Positions 1 through 13,100 of a DNA stretch of 64,000 nucleotides are shown here, piece after piece. The notes beneath the pieces are model-generated. The model was not told where the DNA came from. It ran no database searches and saw nothing but the letters and a program-made list of their open reading frames with translations. The first letter of the stretch is position 1. Each line of letters begins with the position of its first letter. Source of the stretch: Amyelois transitella (Eukaryota; Arthropoda; Insecta; Lepidoptera; Pyralidae); the NCBI RefSeq assembly GCF_032362555.1, contig NC_083516.1, forward strand, positions 583,001 through 647,000, read 5' to 3'. The translations under genes and the position numbers were made by a program.

Positions 1-130
1 TTGCTACTTTGATAGCAAATAACATAAAAGAATGGACGAGTTTACATTGTGGTAAACTACATTGTTTACAAAATCTGACAAAATCGACAGAATCATCAAA
101 TTTTTGTAATGATGATTCTGTGGACGCTAC

Positions 131-1381
131 ATGTGGTTTAAACTAAACCACAGGACAAAAGGAAGGACAAATGAATTAAAAATTGTACACCAAAATATAC
201 AGGGCCTTCCTGGCAAAGAACTTATTATAGATCTATTTAATGAAAAAATGGATGTTAATATGGTGTGTTTGACTGAGCATTGGATCTTGGAGGGTGAGCT
301 GATGCCCAGTCTTAACAATTTTAATGCGGTAAGCTGCTTCAGGAGAGGGTCTGCAATCAGAGGCGGTTCAGTAATATATGTTAAAAATGGTCATCGCTGT
401 AAGGAGCGCCATGACATAGTCAGACTTTCTCTTGAGCGCTGTGTTGAGGTATCTTGTGCCGAGCTTGAGGAACACATTGTTATTTGTATTTATAGTCCAC
501 CCAACAGTAGTATTATGGATTTCCTGAATGTAATGGAGGAAGTTCTAATAGTAGCGACAAAAAGTAATAAGAAAGTAATTGTTTGCGGTGATTTTAACAT
601 TGACATATTAGTTAGCTCCACAGTGACAATACAGTTTCTTAACCTATTTAAATGTTTTAACTTAGATAATGCCTTCTTGGAACCAACCCGCTTCACTGCC
701 ACATCTGCTAAATGTATTGATAATGTTTTTAGTGAACAAAAACCAAATAATAAAAATGTATTTAGTAAATTACCCTCTGATCACTGCGGTCAATTAGTTA
801 CCTTTTCCACTAAACGTAGTACACGTGATGGATTAATTATGTGCAGACCTATCACAGCCCATAAAATCAATAAATTTACAAGTTCTTTAGAGAATAAAAT
901 TTGCGCAGTAACTTACACGGGCAGCGATCCTAATGGTCATTATAATAAGTTATTTACTACCATTTCAGACGCGTACTCTAAAACATTTATACAAAAGAAA
1001 CGGAAATGCAATAATAACTTTAAATTCAATGAATGGGCTACTGTTGGCATCTACAAAAGTAGAAAGACTTTGTACGATTTATATGCCCAAAAACAGTATC
1101 GATTTGAAAGCGGCTTCGTAGACCATGTTAGGAATTATTCAAAAATTTTCAAAAAAGTATGTCTACATGCAAAATCTTTGTTCATTAAAAACAAAATAAG
1201 TAATGCTCCTAACAAAACAAAGGAAACCTGGAGTGTTATAAACAAGGAAACTGGTAGAAGTAATTTTAAAGACAATATTAATGAAATTAAATTTAATGAT
1301 AGGAAAATTACCTCTACAACAGAAATAGTAAATTTATTTGAACATTTTTTTTACAAATATACCGTTGGAATTAACTTCTAA
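131..1381 (+). pseudogene. LINE ORF2 part 1: apurinic-type endonuclease and linker
   Basis: The frame shows an exonuclease-endonuclease-phosphatase fold: the HQNIQG start, the LTEHW glutamate motif near residue 48, the CGDFNID motif near residue 150 and the SDH histidine motif near residue 217. In LINEs this enzyme nicks the target DNA. The frame runs out just after a run of T at about 1346-1354 and continues in another frame as the reverse transcriptase, so one or two bases were gained or lost in the homopolymer. The ATG at 131 is the first in the visible frame but may not be the original start, because sequence to its left is cut off. Confidence 0.8.
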
Positions 1382-3023
1382 TATTGACTCATGCCCTAAT
1401 GAAGCTGAAATTCTACTTAAAAATAATGTCAGCATTTGCAGTTCCAAATTTAAATTCTTAAATATTGACCCTACTGACATTATTAATACCTTTAAAGAAC
1501 TTAATCTGAAAAAGTCTGAGGATTATTGGGGTATGTCGGTTGTTGTGATATGTCATATTATAAATATTATAGCTGGGGACTTAGCTTATATATTCAATAA
1601 TTGTGTTGACCAAGGGATATTTCCAAATTTAATGAAGTATAGTAAACTAATTCCATTATTCAAGAAAGGTGAAAAATCAGATCCTGGTAATTATAGACCA
1701 ATCTCAATTTTACCAATTTTGAGCAAGGTGTTCGAGAGAATCATGCTTAATCAAATGCAGCGTTACTTTAAGTCTAATAAATTATTTCATAGTCAGCAAT
1801 ACGGCTTTACTGAGGGGAAATGTACAACAGATGCAGGTGTGGCTCTTGTCACTCATATTCTCAATGCATGGGAAGACTCACAGGATGCCATCGGAGTGTT
1901 TTGCGATCTGACCAAAGCATTTGATTGCGTAGATCATAGAACTCTTCTGCTCAAGCTCGCTCATTACGGGTTCGATACTGCTGCCGTTGAACTAATTAAA
2001 TCATATCTTAGTGATAGATTACAGACGGTAGATTTAAATAATACAAAATCGAAAGGAGCGACGGTAAAAATTGGGGTACCGCAAGGTTCTATTTTGGGAC
2101 CTTTTCTCTTTCTGATATATATCAACGACCTGCCTTGCATGATTGAGAAACAGAGTGGCATCGTGTTGTTTGCAGATGATACGTCACTAATTTTTAAAAT
2201 GAACCGCCGTAGCGAAATCTGTGATGATGTGAATAGCACTTTAGCCGCCATCTCTAACTGGTTTACAATCAACAACTTACTGTTAAATGCAAATAAGACC
2301 CAATGTATTAAGTTTACACTTCCCAATGTGCGGCAGGCAAATGTGGATATTAGTATAAATAGTAAAAGATTAGATTTTGTTGATAGTACTACTTTCTTAG
2401 GAATAACATTAGATTCAAATTTGAAATGGCATGCTCACATTTTAAAACTTTCTAAAAGGCTTAGTTCTGCAGCATACGCTATTCGTCGTATTAGGCATTT
2501 GACGGATGTGGCAACTGCTAAGCTAGTATATTTTAGTTATTTTCATAGTTTAATGTCATATGGTCTACTGCTTTGGGGATCAGCAGCAGACATACAAACT
2601 ATTTTCATTTTACAAAAAAGGGCAATTCGATATATCTACGGTCTTAAACAAAGAGATTCCCTTAGAGATTTTTTCAAAAACCTAAATATTTTAACTTTGC
2701 CCTCCCAATACATATTCGATAACATCATGCATGTTAGGAAAAACTTAGACTCTTTCAAAAAAGTAGGTGAATGTACTAGTAGATCACTGCGGAACAATTA
2801 CAAGTTGTCGATCCCAGCACATCGGCTGGCTAAGGTAGGGAAATCATTTCTTATTAATTGTATAAGATTTTATAATAAATTACCAAAAAGTGTTCTTGAA
2901 ATGAATGATAGAAAATTCAAACAGTATATTAAAGTTGAGCTTTGTAGCAAAGCCTATTACAGCACGGATGATTATATTAATGATAAACATGTGTGGCCCG
3001 AGCTGGACATAATGGCCTCTTAA
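1338..3023 (+). pseudogene. LINE ORF2 part 2: reverse transcriptase
   Basis: This frame holds a complete set of non-LTR reverse transcriptase blocks in order: NYRPISILP, the first catalytic Asp in DLTKAFDCVDH, GVPQGSILGP, the catalytic pair in LFADDTSLIF, and the thumb region with FLGITLDSNLKWH. A C-terminal domain follows with LLLWGSA. It overlaps the endonuclease frame by 44 bases. The apparent ATG at 1338 is an accident of the frameshift and not a real start. Within this frame no stop interrupts the polymerase, so the copy may be fairly young despite the frameshift. Confidence 0.82.
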
Positions 3024-3381
3024 ATGCTTGTGTATTTTTGACATGATCTGGACATAATTTGTACAGTATGTACATATTTTATTTTATATTTATTTTATTT
3101 GACGAAATATTCGTATTGACATGATCAGTTCTACATTCATACATGTTTTTTAATGTAGACAATGTGCATTCGTCCACGATTTAGATTTAAGAGATCTATA
3201 TTTGTAAATTGACGTCCTGTGAAAATGCTGCAGTGTAGTTTGTTCCGCCGCTTCTTCTACACATGCGCTTTGGAAGCGGTAGTAGTTATAATTAGATTTA
3301 AGTTATGTGACGTCAATAAGTGATACCTTGTATCCAATTTTGAAAATAAATCTATTCTATTCTATTCTATTCTATTCTATT

Positions 3382-4116
3382 GTCATTAAATAATTTACAG
3401 TAGACTATCAAAATCCTATCGATCGCTCAAAGTGAGGTGAGTATTACAAGTGAACTACAACATCACTGTTTTTTTGGATGCAATGTAAGTGCGTAGGACA
3501 GTGGGAATCTAGTGTTCAGCCCAAAATTCAAAAGGAATCCCTTTGTCTTAAAGTCGCTGTTTAGTTTACTCAACATGTATTCCCATATAATGGTGATGAA
3601 TTGTTAAGATAGCATGTAAAACTGGCAATCTTCAAAACTGATATTAAATTTAGAATCAAAATGCTAAGTGAGGGAGAGTGGAGCAAGAAAAAGATAAACA
3701 ATTCTTAAAATAAATAAATTTATTTGGTATTATCTAATTCACATTCAAGTTCACAATACTAATATTATCTAAGTTATTACAAAACTCTTTGTCTTTTACC
3801 GTGAAATATTTAGTAATTAAAACAAATTAGTGAAATTATTTTGTCATAAAATGACGAGTTATTGCAACAAATAAATTAATCTCTTAAAAATAACACACAA
3901 TATTTGTCAAACATTTTTATAGCGCCATCGTCTAACACATAAGGCACAGACATATCACAGTTTAATGTCTAACGATAGTTAAATTTTTAAGAATACTAAA
4001 TACACATAATAGAATATTATTTACAAGATAAAAAGTGAATTTAAATGCAAAAATATCAACAAATCTGTGCACTAGATGGCGCTGATCGTAATTGAGCTAT
4101 TCGCCGCTAGATGTCG
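3382..4116. other. 3' UTR of the phospholipase gene and A+T-rich spacer
   Basis: There is no coding sequence here. The minus-strand AATAAA at 3719-3724 is a reasonable poly(A) signal for the phospholipase A2 gene, giving a 3' UTR of about 0.4 kb. Nothing else is recognised. Confidence 0.5.
3719..3724 (-). terminator. Candidate poly(A) signal of phospholipase A2
   Basis: AATAAA on the minus strand, about 393 bases beyond the stop codon at 4117, in A+T-rich sequence. It is the nearest canonical hexamer noticed downstream; use is inferred. Confidence 0.45.
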
Positions 4117-7100
4117 CTAGAAGCCTTGTTTCGCGTCTCTGAATTTTCTGCCGTCGGGCAGGTCTTCGAGACAGGGTACTTGGACCAGGTTGAAGTAGAT
4201 GTGGCCCATGAGGTGGGAGGCCGACGTGTTGGTGCTCTTCAGGCAGTCGAAGAGCATGTCGTCGCAGGTGCAATGGGACTTGCTGTATAACGAGTTGTTG
4301 GTCAAGTTGTACCGTTGGGAGAACGCACGCACCTGGAATAAAACGTATGGTCAAATTGAGACCTTGTCTTATTTTTTTAGTGACCTTTATCTCTTACGGG
4401 GTAAACGGAACCAATGTCGCAAAACTCGAAGGCCACAATCAATGATGGAACTGAGATTCAGAGATCGGTTGACAGTTTGCTAGCCTATCACCTAAATTAA
4501 GTGGACTACATCAGCTAATTGAGACTTTTATAATGAATCGTGTAGACGATACACTGCATTAATTCTTCACAAAAAAAATATATGTCAATTCTAGGGGACA
4601 TAATATGTACGAAAAATACAAATCTCATAACATGATATCAATATTTTGACATACATACATATAGTCACGTCTTTATCCCTTGCGAGGTAGACAGAGCCAC
4701 TAATCTTGAAAAGACCGATAGGCCACGTTCAGATTCAAATAGTGACAGGTTGCTAGCCCATCGCCTAAATTAAGAATCCCAAGTTTATAAGCCTATCCAT
4801 TAGTCGCCTTTTACGACATCCATGGGAAAGAGATGGAGTGGTCCTATTCTTTATTTTTTTGTGCCGGGAACCACACGGCATATTTTGACACGATAGAAAA
4901 GCCTGGGTGATTATATCTACCTTGGTGGGGCAAAGGTCGTGGGTCCGACAACACCGGTCTAGTCGGCGATCAGCGCCGAGGTCGTGGTAGTCGGCTGCTA
5001 TGTCTCCCGTCCCGCACCATTTCGTACCTGCGACAGAGACAAAAATATATACTCATTTAGTGCCTTCTACTTGTAAATTTACTTGATTCACAAAAAAACA
5101 AATCTAGAGCTTCAGCCCGCGCCAAAACCCATAAAAATAAAGGGATAGCTAGGTATTTCACTGCAAAAAAAAGAACTGAAAATCAGGCCAACTCTATACG
5201 AGTTGACTCTATGAAATTCTCAGGGTGGGTCGTCAGTCAAACTGAAGATCATAAAATCTAAGCCCAATAAAGCAAACAGTTAAAAATACAATTGGAAATA
5301 CTCCACAGAGGAAAATCTTCTTCTTCCTCCTGGCTTTAGTCCCGGTTGCATCCTCACCACTCTGGAGAGGAGCCCAGGGTATTTGTTTGACCATGGATCC
5401 TGGATCGTCTGAGTCAGGTTTTTACACGAAGCGATCCCCTTCTGACCTCCGCAGCCTTTGCAGGTAAACCTAACTCATATTGGATCCATGGTGGACATGG
5501 TCCATTAAGGAAAATGTATGGAGAGAATAATGAGCGCGTAGAAAGCAAGGAAAATATATACATGTGGAACTTAGGAACCCTATTCCCTTGGTAAACTGCC
5601 TTCATGATAATATGTATTATTAAGGCTTACCAGGTATGATCCCCTGCAGCAAAGTAAGCGGGCTGCCTCCCAGAAGACCTGCGTGTGCGCCACCCGCGTC
5701 GAGCCGGGCGCGCGCCCGCGCCGCGCCCTCGCCCCCGCCCTCGGGCTTCCACGTGGGGTCTGCGCCCTCGCCGTCAGCGCGCCGGTGGCTGTCGTCAGTC
5801 TCTATGCCTTCAACCTGGAATCAATATTGTACTTTATGGTACAAATATAATGTAGGGCACAATGGGAGGACTCGATGCTAAAAAACCAAGAGCAGAACAC
5901 CTTAAGTGGGGGGATATTAAAATGATACATAAAATCATCTTTCCTTCCTTCTGAAAAAGTAAATATTCCTTTAGGAAAAAACTACATCTTTTCACTTGTC
6001 ACGATCCTTGCATTATTACTTTCGCTTCATCTATGCTCATAATCGTTGGGGTCGGGTACTCTTGACCTGACCTTTTGCCAAAAGTCCTCAAGTTAATCAA
6101 GATACGTTAATAGAATGAATAAGGAAAAATTTTAAGAAATGCTTCAAATCAAGGTAACATTAGTCATGTAATGATTTTAAAATGTATCAAAGTTGACGTC
6201 AGCACACAGAAAAATTTGACCTCGAGGTTAGCTTACGACCACGGTCTTGGAGTGGGTTAGGAAGGTACCACAAAGTTTATTTTGTAAGACAAGGACAAAT
6301 TACGGATTATGTTGCAAAGACGCAACCTGGACTCCTCTTCAGAAGTATATGGATAGAAGGGAGATTAACTTAAGTAGGTACATAGATATATATTATTTAA
6401 ATGTATAATTAGTTTCGTTTACAATAGGTAGTTAGTCACATTTTGTCAAAACCAATGGTCAAAACACAAAAAAAATATGTCATTTATTTAAATTTCTATG
6501 AGAATATACCCTACTGAAAAAAGCAGTGTAATGTAACCAGAAGATGCTACTTCAAAATATTCGTGACTGAAACTGGCCACTTAGAAAAAAAGAAAAACAA
6601 AAATAGAATGTTATGTCAGATGTTGTTTAAAAAGGCGTATCATTATGAAATTATCAGTTCATTTTAGTTCATAGCCTAATTATTGATCTTAATTGTATTG
6701 TCAAACTACCTTAATCAGTTATTACAGTTCAGTGTTATATTTAAGCAAGTGCAGTTTTACTTTTACCATCATAAATTCCAATCAATTTCTGAAAATCAAA
6801 CCAAAATCATCTATAACAGCTGGTCTGTTTAAGAACATGGTTGTTGGTATTTATAGCGGATAATAGAGGTATATGAATGTGGTAGCAGTTGTTTCCTCGT
6901 AGCGGTTGTATGCGTAAAGCATCCATTGTTCTTTGGCTCGTTTTTAAGAAAACAGATCGATCGTGTCCGGTGGCTTTGATTAATAAGATTTGTTCGTGGA
7001 CTCGTACAATACTTCCCAAATTTAATTACTAATATCTTCCCCTGGTACTCAGCAACTGGTAATCAACATCCTTACCTTTCTGGATGGGAGCCCGGGGTGC

Positions 7101-10100
7101 GCCTTTTTGTCCACGATCCGGGATAACTAGTCTAATAAGTCCATTTTATTTCAAGACCTACAGAATAGACAAAGCTGCGAGAGCTGCTCAGAAATTAGAA
7201 ATTCTGACAATGACTGCATAGGCATTCTTAAACAATGATCTAAGTTTCTTGTTTCGTGCATATAAATTTTGTGATATAAATTTACAAGAATACGCCCGCG
7301 ACTTCACCTACGTAAAACGATCCAGCTACTTTTTTTACCGTAAGAATTTTGGGAAATCCTCTGCTGGTGCACCCAATTTCAAATTACTCTAGACACTGCG
7401 GTTTGGGCTGTGGACACTGCGGTTTGGGCTGTGCGATGAGTCAGTCAGTCCATTCAATGTCCTCTTTTATATAATTAGATGATTAAATATGTGTGCCTTT
7501 TCAATAGTAAATTAAATCTTTTACTCAGCTAATCTATTGTAATGTATGTATTTTGCAGTATGCATGTGCACTTTATCGCACCACCAACTTAAAGTTTTTC
7601 TGTTTAGTCAGCTCATAGACTGGAAGAGAATGCCAAACGGCATTAAGTCCGCCCTATGTACATTTTTTTGTGCAATAAAGTTTTATATAAAATTGAGCTG
7701 ATTGGCTTTGCGTGGCCTATTTTGATGACTGTTGGCTCTGTCTACCCCGCAAGGGTTAGTGTCGTGATTATCTATACTAATTTAATAAAGCTGAAGAGTT
7801 TGTGTGTTTGAACGCGCTAATCTCAGGAATTACTGGTTCGAATTGAAAAATTATTTTTGCGTTGAATAGACCATTTATTGAGGAAGGCTTTAGGCTATAT
7901 AACATCACGCTGCGACTATAAGGAGCAAAGAAATAATGGAATATGCTAAAAAAACGGGAAAAATTATTCATCCTGATAGAGCTTCAATGATGCCCAAAAT
8001 AACTATACCACACGGACGAAGTCGCGGGCACAGCTAGTATGTTATATTTTGTTTAGGAATCAGCATACATGCTCGTGGAAACATAACAATAGAAATGATA
8101 TCTCGTCCTTCAATAGCGAGATGACAGAAAAGGATTGAGGTCTCTAGAAGGAGGAATGATGTGTTACTATGACGGACGAGGTATCCATATAAATCAGGCG
8201 GTCGGTAAGTTTATCTGTCCAATAAAATTAGTAAATAGGTTTCTATTGTGTGGTTACAAGAGTATACTTTTGTTTAAAACTTTACTACAATTCTATACTA
8301 GATTCTAGACTAAATTTAGGTAGGTATTTCCGAAGACATTAAGTGGTGTGATGACAAAATTTTAATTCAATATTATGGGACATATTTAACGTGTGAAAAA
8401 CTAAAAGATATGACAATTATTTAGTGATTAATAATTGTCATATTTATTGGATTTTCACACGTGAAATAAATAAATAAAAACTAGATTTACTGCCGCTTCC
8501 AAAGCGTCAGTGCAGAAGAAGCGGTAACTAACTGTACTGCAGCATTTCCTTCAATAACGTCAACTACACAATTAATATATATATATATATACATACGGGA
8601 CAAATTACACTGATTGAGTAAGCCTCGAAGTAAGTTCGAAACTTGTGTTACGAGATACTAACTCAACGATACTATGTTTTATAACAAATACTTATATGGA
8701 TATATCCAAGACCCAGGCCAATCAGAAAAAGGTCTTTTCTCATCATGCCCTGGCCGGGATTCGAACCCGGGACTTCCGGTGTCACAGACAAGCGTACTAC
8801 CGCTGCGTCACAGAGGCCGTCAAAATATTAATAGTTATTCGATATTTATACAAATATAAGCAATATTGTCCACCTACAAGTACTTATATAGCTTCACTAC
8901 ATAGTATAAAACAAAGTCGCTATTTTAGTCTGTTTGTCTGTATGCTTAAATCTTTAAAATTACGCAACGGATTTTGATGCGGTTTTTTGTAACAGGTAGA
9001 GTGATTCAAGAGGAAGGTTTTTATGTATAATAACATTTATAATTTTGCACCCGTGCGAAGCCGGGGCGGGTCTCTAGTTATAAATATAACAGAGAACTAT
9101 ACATGCGTATAAAAAGTCCAAGTGTTAGTAAATACCTGGTGCCGAAGCCGTGGCGTTACCTGCTGACACTGGGACATCAGCTTGATCATCTGGCCGAACG
9201 TGACTCCGTAAGGTCTGTTGATCCTGCTGAGCTGGCGGAGAAGGCGGCTGGTGTCTTCCTCATCACTGAAACGGAGAGAGAAATCGGTAAGTTAGGTTGA
9301 TTATAGTTTTAGTAACGCGTGTTTCTCGCGACATGTCTATTAGTCCTAGTTCTTAGATGTAGCGTGAGGCGACTGAAGGAATAAATTTAATAAATAAATA
9401 TATACGGAACAAATTACACAGATTAATTTAGCCTCGAAGTAAGTTCGAGGCTTGTGTTACGTGACACTGTTTTCTATAATAACCTACTTAAATAGTCAAA
9501 CATCCAAGACCCTAGGCAAATAGCCGATTGGTCTTTTCGAGACTGTTGGCTCTGTCTACCCCGCAAGGGATATAGACGTGATTAGATATATGTCTCTTTC
9601 AAAATGACTACTACTAATATTTCAATTTCGGTCGGATTACGTCGGATTATCCGACCAATTGAAAAGTCACACTCGCATAGGAGAATACTCTTGAAGTAGA
9701 CTGAAGAAGGTCACTCGGACGACAAGATTACGTTACGAGCGTTCGTCCCAGTCCCAGAGGCCTACTCGCGGAGAAAGTGGTGGCGCCGGCGCGTGCGCAT
9801 CGCGGGTCATTGCCCGGATATTGCGTAACTGACCTCTAGGATCGGGACTAATCGCACGCGATTTGTTTTGTGCTATTTTCCTTTATCTTAAACGGTTTAG
9901 GTTTAACGACTTAGCGACACGTGTTCTGTAAGGCGTTGAGGTTGTGCACCAATGGATGCTTTTACAAAGAATGAATGAATGAATGATTTCTTTACCCAAA
10001 TTGGGAATAACTGAAGACCAAGTGGCGACTTCGGGGGGGAAACCAGGACAGGTCAAGTTAGGTAGATTAGATACTTCTGCAAGGTGAGCCAATTGGGATT

Positions 10101-13100
10101 TCTTCCAGTCAACCAAAATAAAATAGGGATATCCCTAATAATAAAGGCAGCGCAGAAAAAAAAAACCATCGAGTATGCTATATAAAATAATTAATTATTT
10201 CATAAAATATATAAATAAATAATTATGTTAACTCAATTGTCAGATGCATCACAAAACATTTGTCTTTTAATTGGCATGTTTTTCTTTTGAATAGTGCGTT
10301 GCCCAAGACTATCAGATAAGTTTTATGTAGGTAGGCACAATTTGTACCTACTCGATCCTTAAAACTATAATATACTTATACCAGTTGCGTAATTAACTTA
10401 ACATTGATTTTTGACTTCTGAACTAGTCATTGCCACACAAAAGTAGGTAGGCATATTGCGCCATGACTATTAAGGTTAATTTAACTTTAAATAGCTATAA
10501 TTGTTTAATTAATTTTTTTTTATTTTAATTCAGTGTTAGTAATAAAAGTCCTAGTAGATAAACGTTGTCGATCAGAGTTTTCGAGACTGTTTGCTCTGTC
10601 TGCCAAATAGCTGAACGTGGCCTATCAGTCTTTTCTTTTCTCTTCTGGCTCTGTCTACCCGCAAGGGATATAGACGTGATTATATGTATGTATGTATGAT
10701 ACATATTATTTAAATTAACTGAAAATTTATGTGTGAATATATAAATTTAAAACAGATATTAGCATACACTTGTCTCGCATTTAGCAACAATGGCTGCATT
10801 ATGCATAAGTCGTGGAAATCTAGATATTATGCCTTACGGGTAGGTTATCTGAGTACATTAATTACATATGTAGGTATTATTCACTTTGAACTGATTTTAA
10901 ACTGAGTTACATTTATCTATACATACTTAATATTATAAAGCTGAAGAGTTTGTTTGTTTTTTAACGTGCTAATCTCAGGAACTACTAGTTCGAATTGAAA
11001 AATTATTTTTTTGTTGAATAGACCATTTATCGAAGAAGGCTTTAGGCTACACTAATTACCCGCTGCAACTATTAGGAGCGAAGAAATAATGGAAAATGTG
11101 AAAAAAACTCATCATCAGGGGAAAATTATTTTCCTTTAGGGCTTCAATGATACCCAAAATAACTATTTCACGCGGACTAAGTCGCGGGCACAGCTAGTAT
11201 AAAATACAGGTGTATTAAACACGCACGTAACGTACCTTTATTTTATTTCAGACGACGAATCTTGTAACAATGATCCCTGGTTATCGAGCGACTGAATTTA
11301 TTCGATTATCCCAGACCTGATCCTAGATTGGGTAAGTAATGTTGCGACTCCCGTCTAACCTTTGAAGGGGAACCTAACCCATATTGGATCATGGTAAAAA
11401 CTGCACTAAATGAAAATTGCTTTTTCCTTTAGACGCTTCATAAGATATACCTACATAAGAAAAAATGGGGTGGTCCTGTAGCGGGCGCGATGATTCAGCT
11501 CGACCGCCACCAAAGGGAAGATCTCCCCCCAGGCTAGGTGTTATGCCTGGGGAACCGCGCGACAGACGATGTTGTGTCGGAGGTTGTATGTATAGCAATC
11601 CAATCCAATCCGTGAAATCTTTGCTTGCGCGATTTAGGTTTTTCGCTATTTTTGTCTGATAGCGTCACGTGATTTTATTTTTTATTTTTGTGACTTGTGG
11701 CGTATAAATTTCGCCACAGTCCCATAAACTGACGGGAACCGCACGGCACAATATCTTACATTTTTATTAGTGATTACATTTCGTTAAATTATTACAATTG
11801 TACGTTACGCAATTTGTAAAGGATCTTCGTAATTGTGTACTTCAACATCAGCCAGTTTTTCAGCTAATTTGTGATTCGCATCCCGCATTTAACGAATATG
11901 AAATTCTTACTAGCTGTGCCCGCGACTTCGTCCGCGTGGAATAGTTATTTTGAGCATCATTGAAGCCCACAAAGATGAATCATTTTCCCCGTTTTTCTTT
12001 ACATTTTCCAATATTTCTTCGCTCCTAAAAGTTGCAGCATGATGTTATATAACCTAAAGCCTTCCTCAATAAAGGCCTATTCAACTCATAAATAATTTTT
12101 CAATTAGAACCAGTAGTTTTTGGAATTAGCGCGTTCAAACAATCGAACTCTTCAACTTTAAAATATTTGTATCTATAGATTACAGACAAAAAGTAATTAA
12201 TTAAAATAATCGTATGCCATACAGGTTTATAAACTTGGGTTTCTTCTTTTAGGCGATGGGCTAGCAACCTGTCACTATTTGTATCTCAATTCTATCATCA
12301 AGCCAAACAGCTGAACGTGGCCTATCAGTCTTTTCAAGACTTGTCTCTGTCTACCCCGCAATGGATATAATAGACGTGACTACAAGTATGTATGTATGTA
12401 TTAACAATATTATTTTTCAAGAAAACAGAGACAACTACCAAATAATTTCCTAAAATTACTTTTTATAATTTATCAGCATCGGTAATATTTTTTTGTTTCT
12501 TGAAATAAAAAAAATCTTAATTGTGTTAAGAGTAACAATTCTATTTATGTAGATAAAGATATTCACGTGATTTTTGAGATTTTGCATTCATAAAGTAAAG
12601 TGTAATTTACTCGTATCTTGAATGGCGTCAAAATATACCTACTTCAGGCAGGTCAATGCGTTTTGCGGTATGTTGTTCTGAGACCAAGCAAACTTATTGA
12701 CTTGTCAATAAAGATGTCAATAAATCAAGTCTTTATTGACTTAATATTTTGGTTTGTATATTAAACATGCATACATATATATGGTCACGTCTATATCCCT
12801 TGTGGGGTAGACAGAGCCAACAGTCTTGAAAAGACTGATAGGCCACGCTCAGCTATTGGGCTCAATGATAGAATTAAGATTCAAATAGTGACATCCTATT
12901 CTTTTTTCTATTGGTGCCGGGAACCACACAGCACTTACTTATTTTGTATATACATATACTTTGTTTTTTGTACAGTAAACAAAAATGGTATTGCTGAAAA
13001 TCTACCAAGAACTTCTAAACGTTATTTTTGTGTAACGTTTAGAAGTTCTTGGTAGATTTTCAGCAAGTCGTTATTATAAATGCATTGAGTTATTATTTTT

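Larger units (their letters stand above)
1..3381 (+). mobile_element. Jockey/CR1-group non-LTR retrotransposon, truncated by window edge
   Basis: An endonuclease frame is followed by a reverse transcriptase frame, then a 3' UTR with a GC-rich stem-loop (about 3225-3285, CGCTTC pairing with GAAGCG) and a tail of about five TTCTA units ending at 3381. The short-repeat tail in place of poly(A) fits the CR1/Jockey side of the LINE tree. Any ORF1 lies left of the window. The copy is disabled by a frameshift. The clade assignment rests on motif style only. Confidence 0.85.
5815..9159 (-). other. Phospholipase A2 intron 2
   Basis: 3.3 kb GT-AG intron holding RTE debris (5984-6110), a 21-base tandem duplication (7392-7433), a Helitron (7771-8037), a LINE 3' end with fold-back (8389-8575), a tRNA-headed SINE (8592-8822) and a second Helitron type (8905-9077). 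The stretch 6120-7390 shows no recognisable element or exon. Confidence 0.7.

Noticed and set aside
6807-7019. 70-codon minus-strand frame
   Set aside because: No recognisable motif, no splice or start context, and no match to elements in the window.
11252-11295. Possible terminal exon on the plus strand after a TTTCAG acceptor (short acidic peptide then stop)
   Set aside because: No upstream partner exons or gene could be found, and a SINE V relic adjoins it; probably chance.
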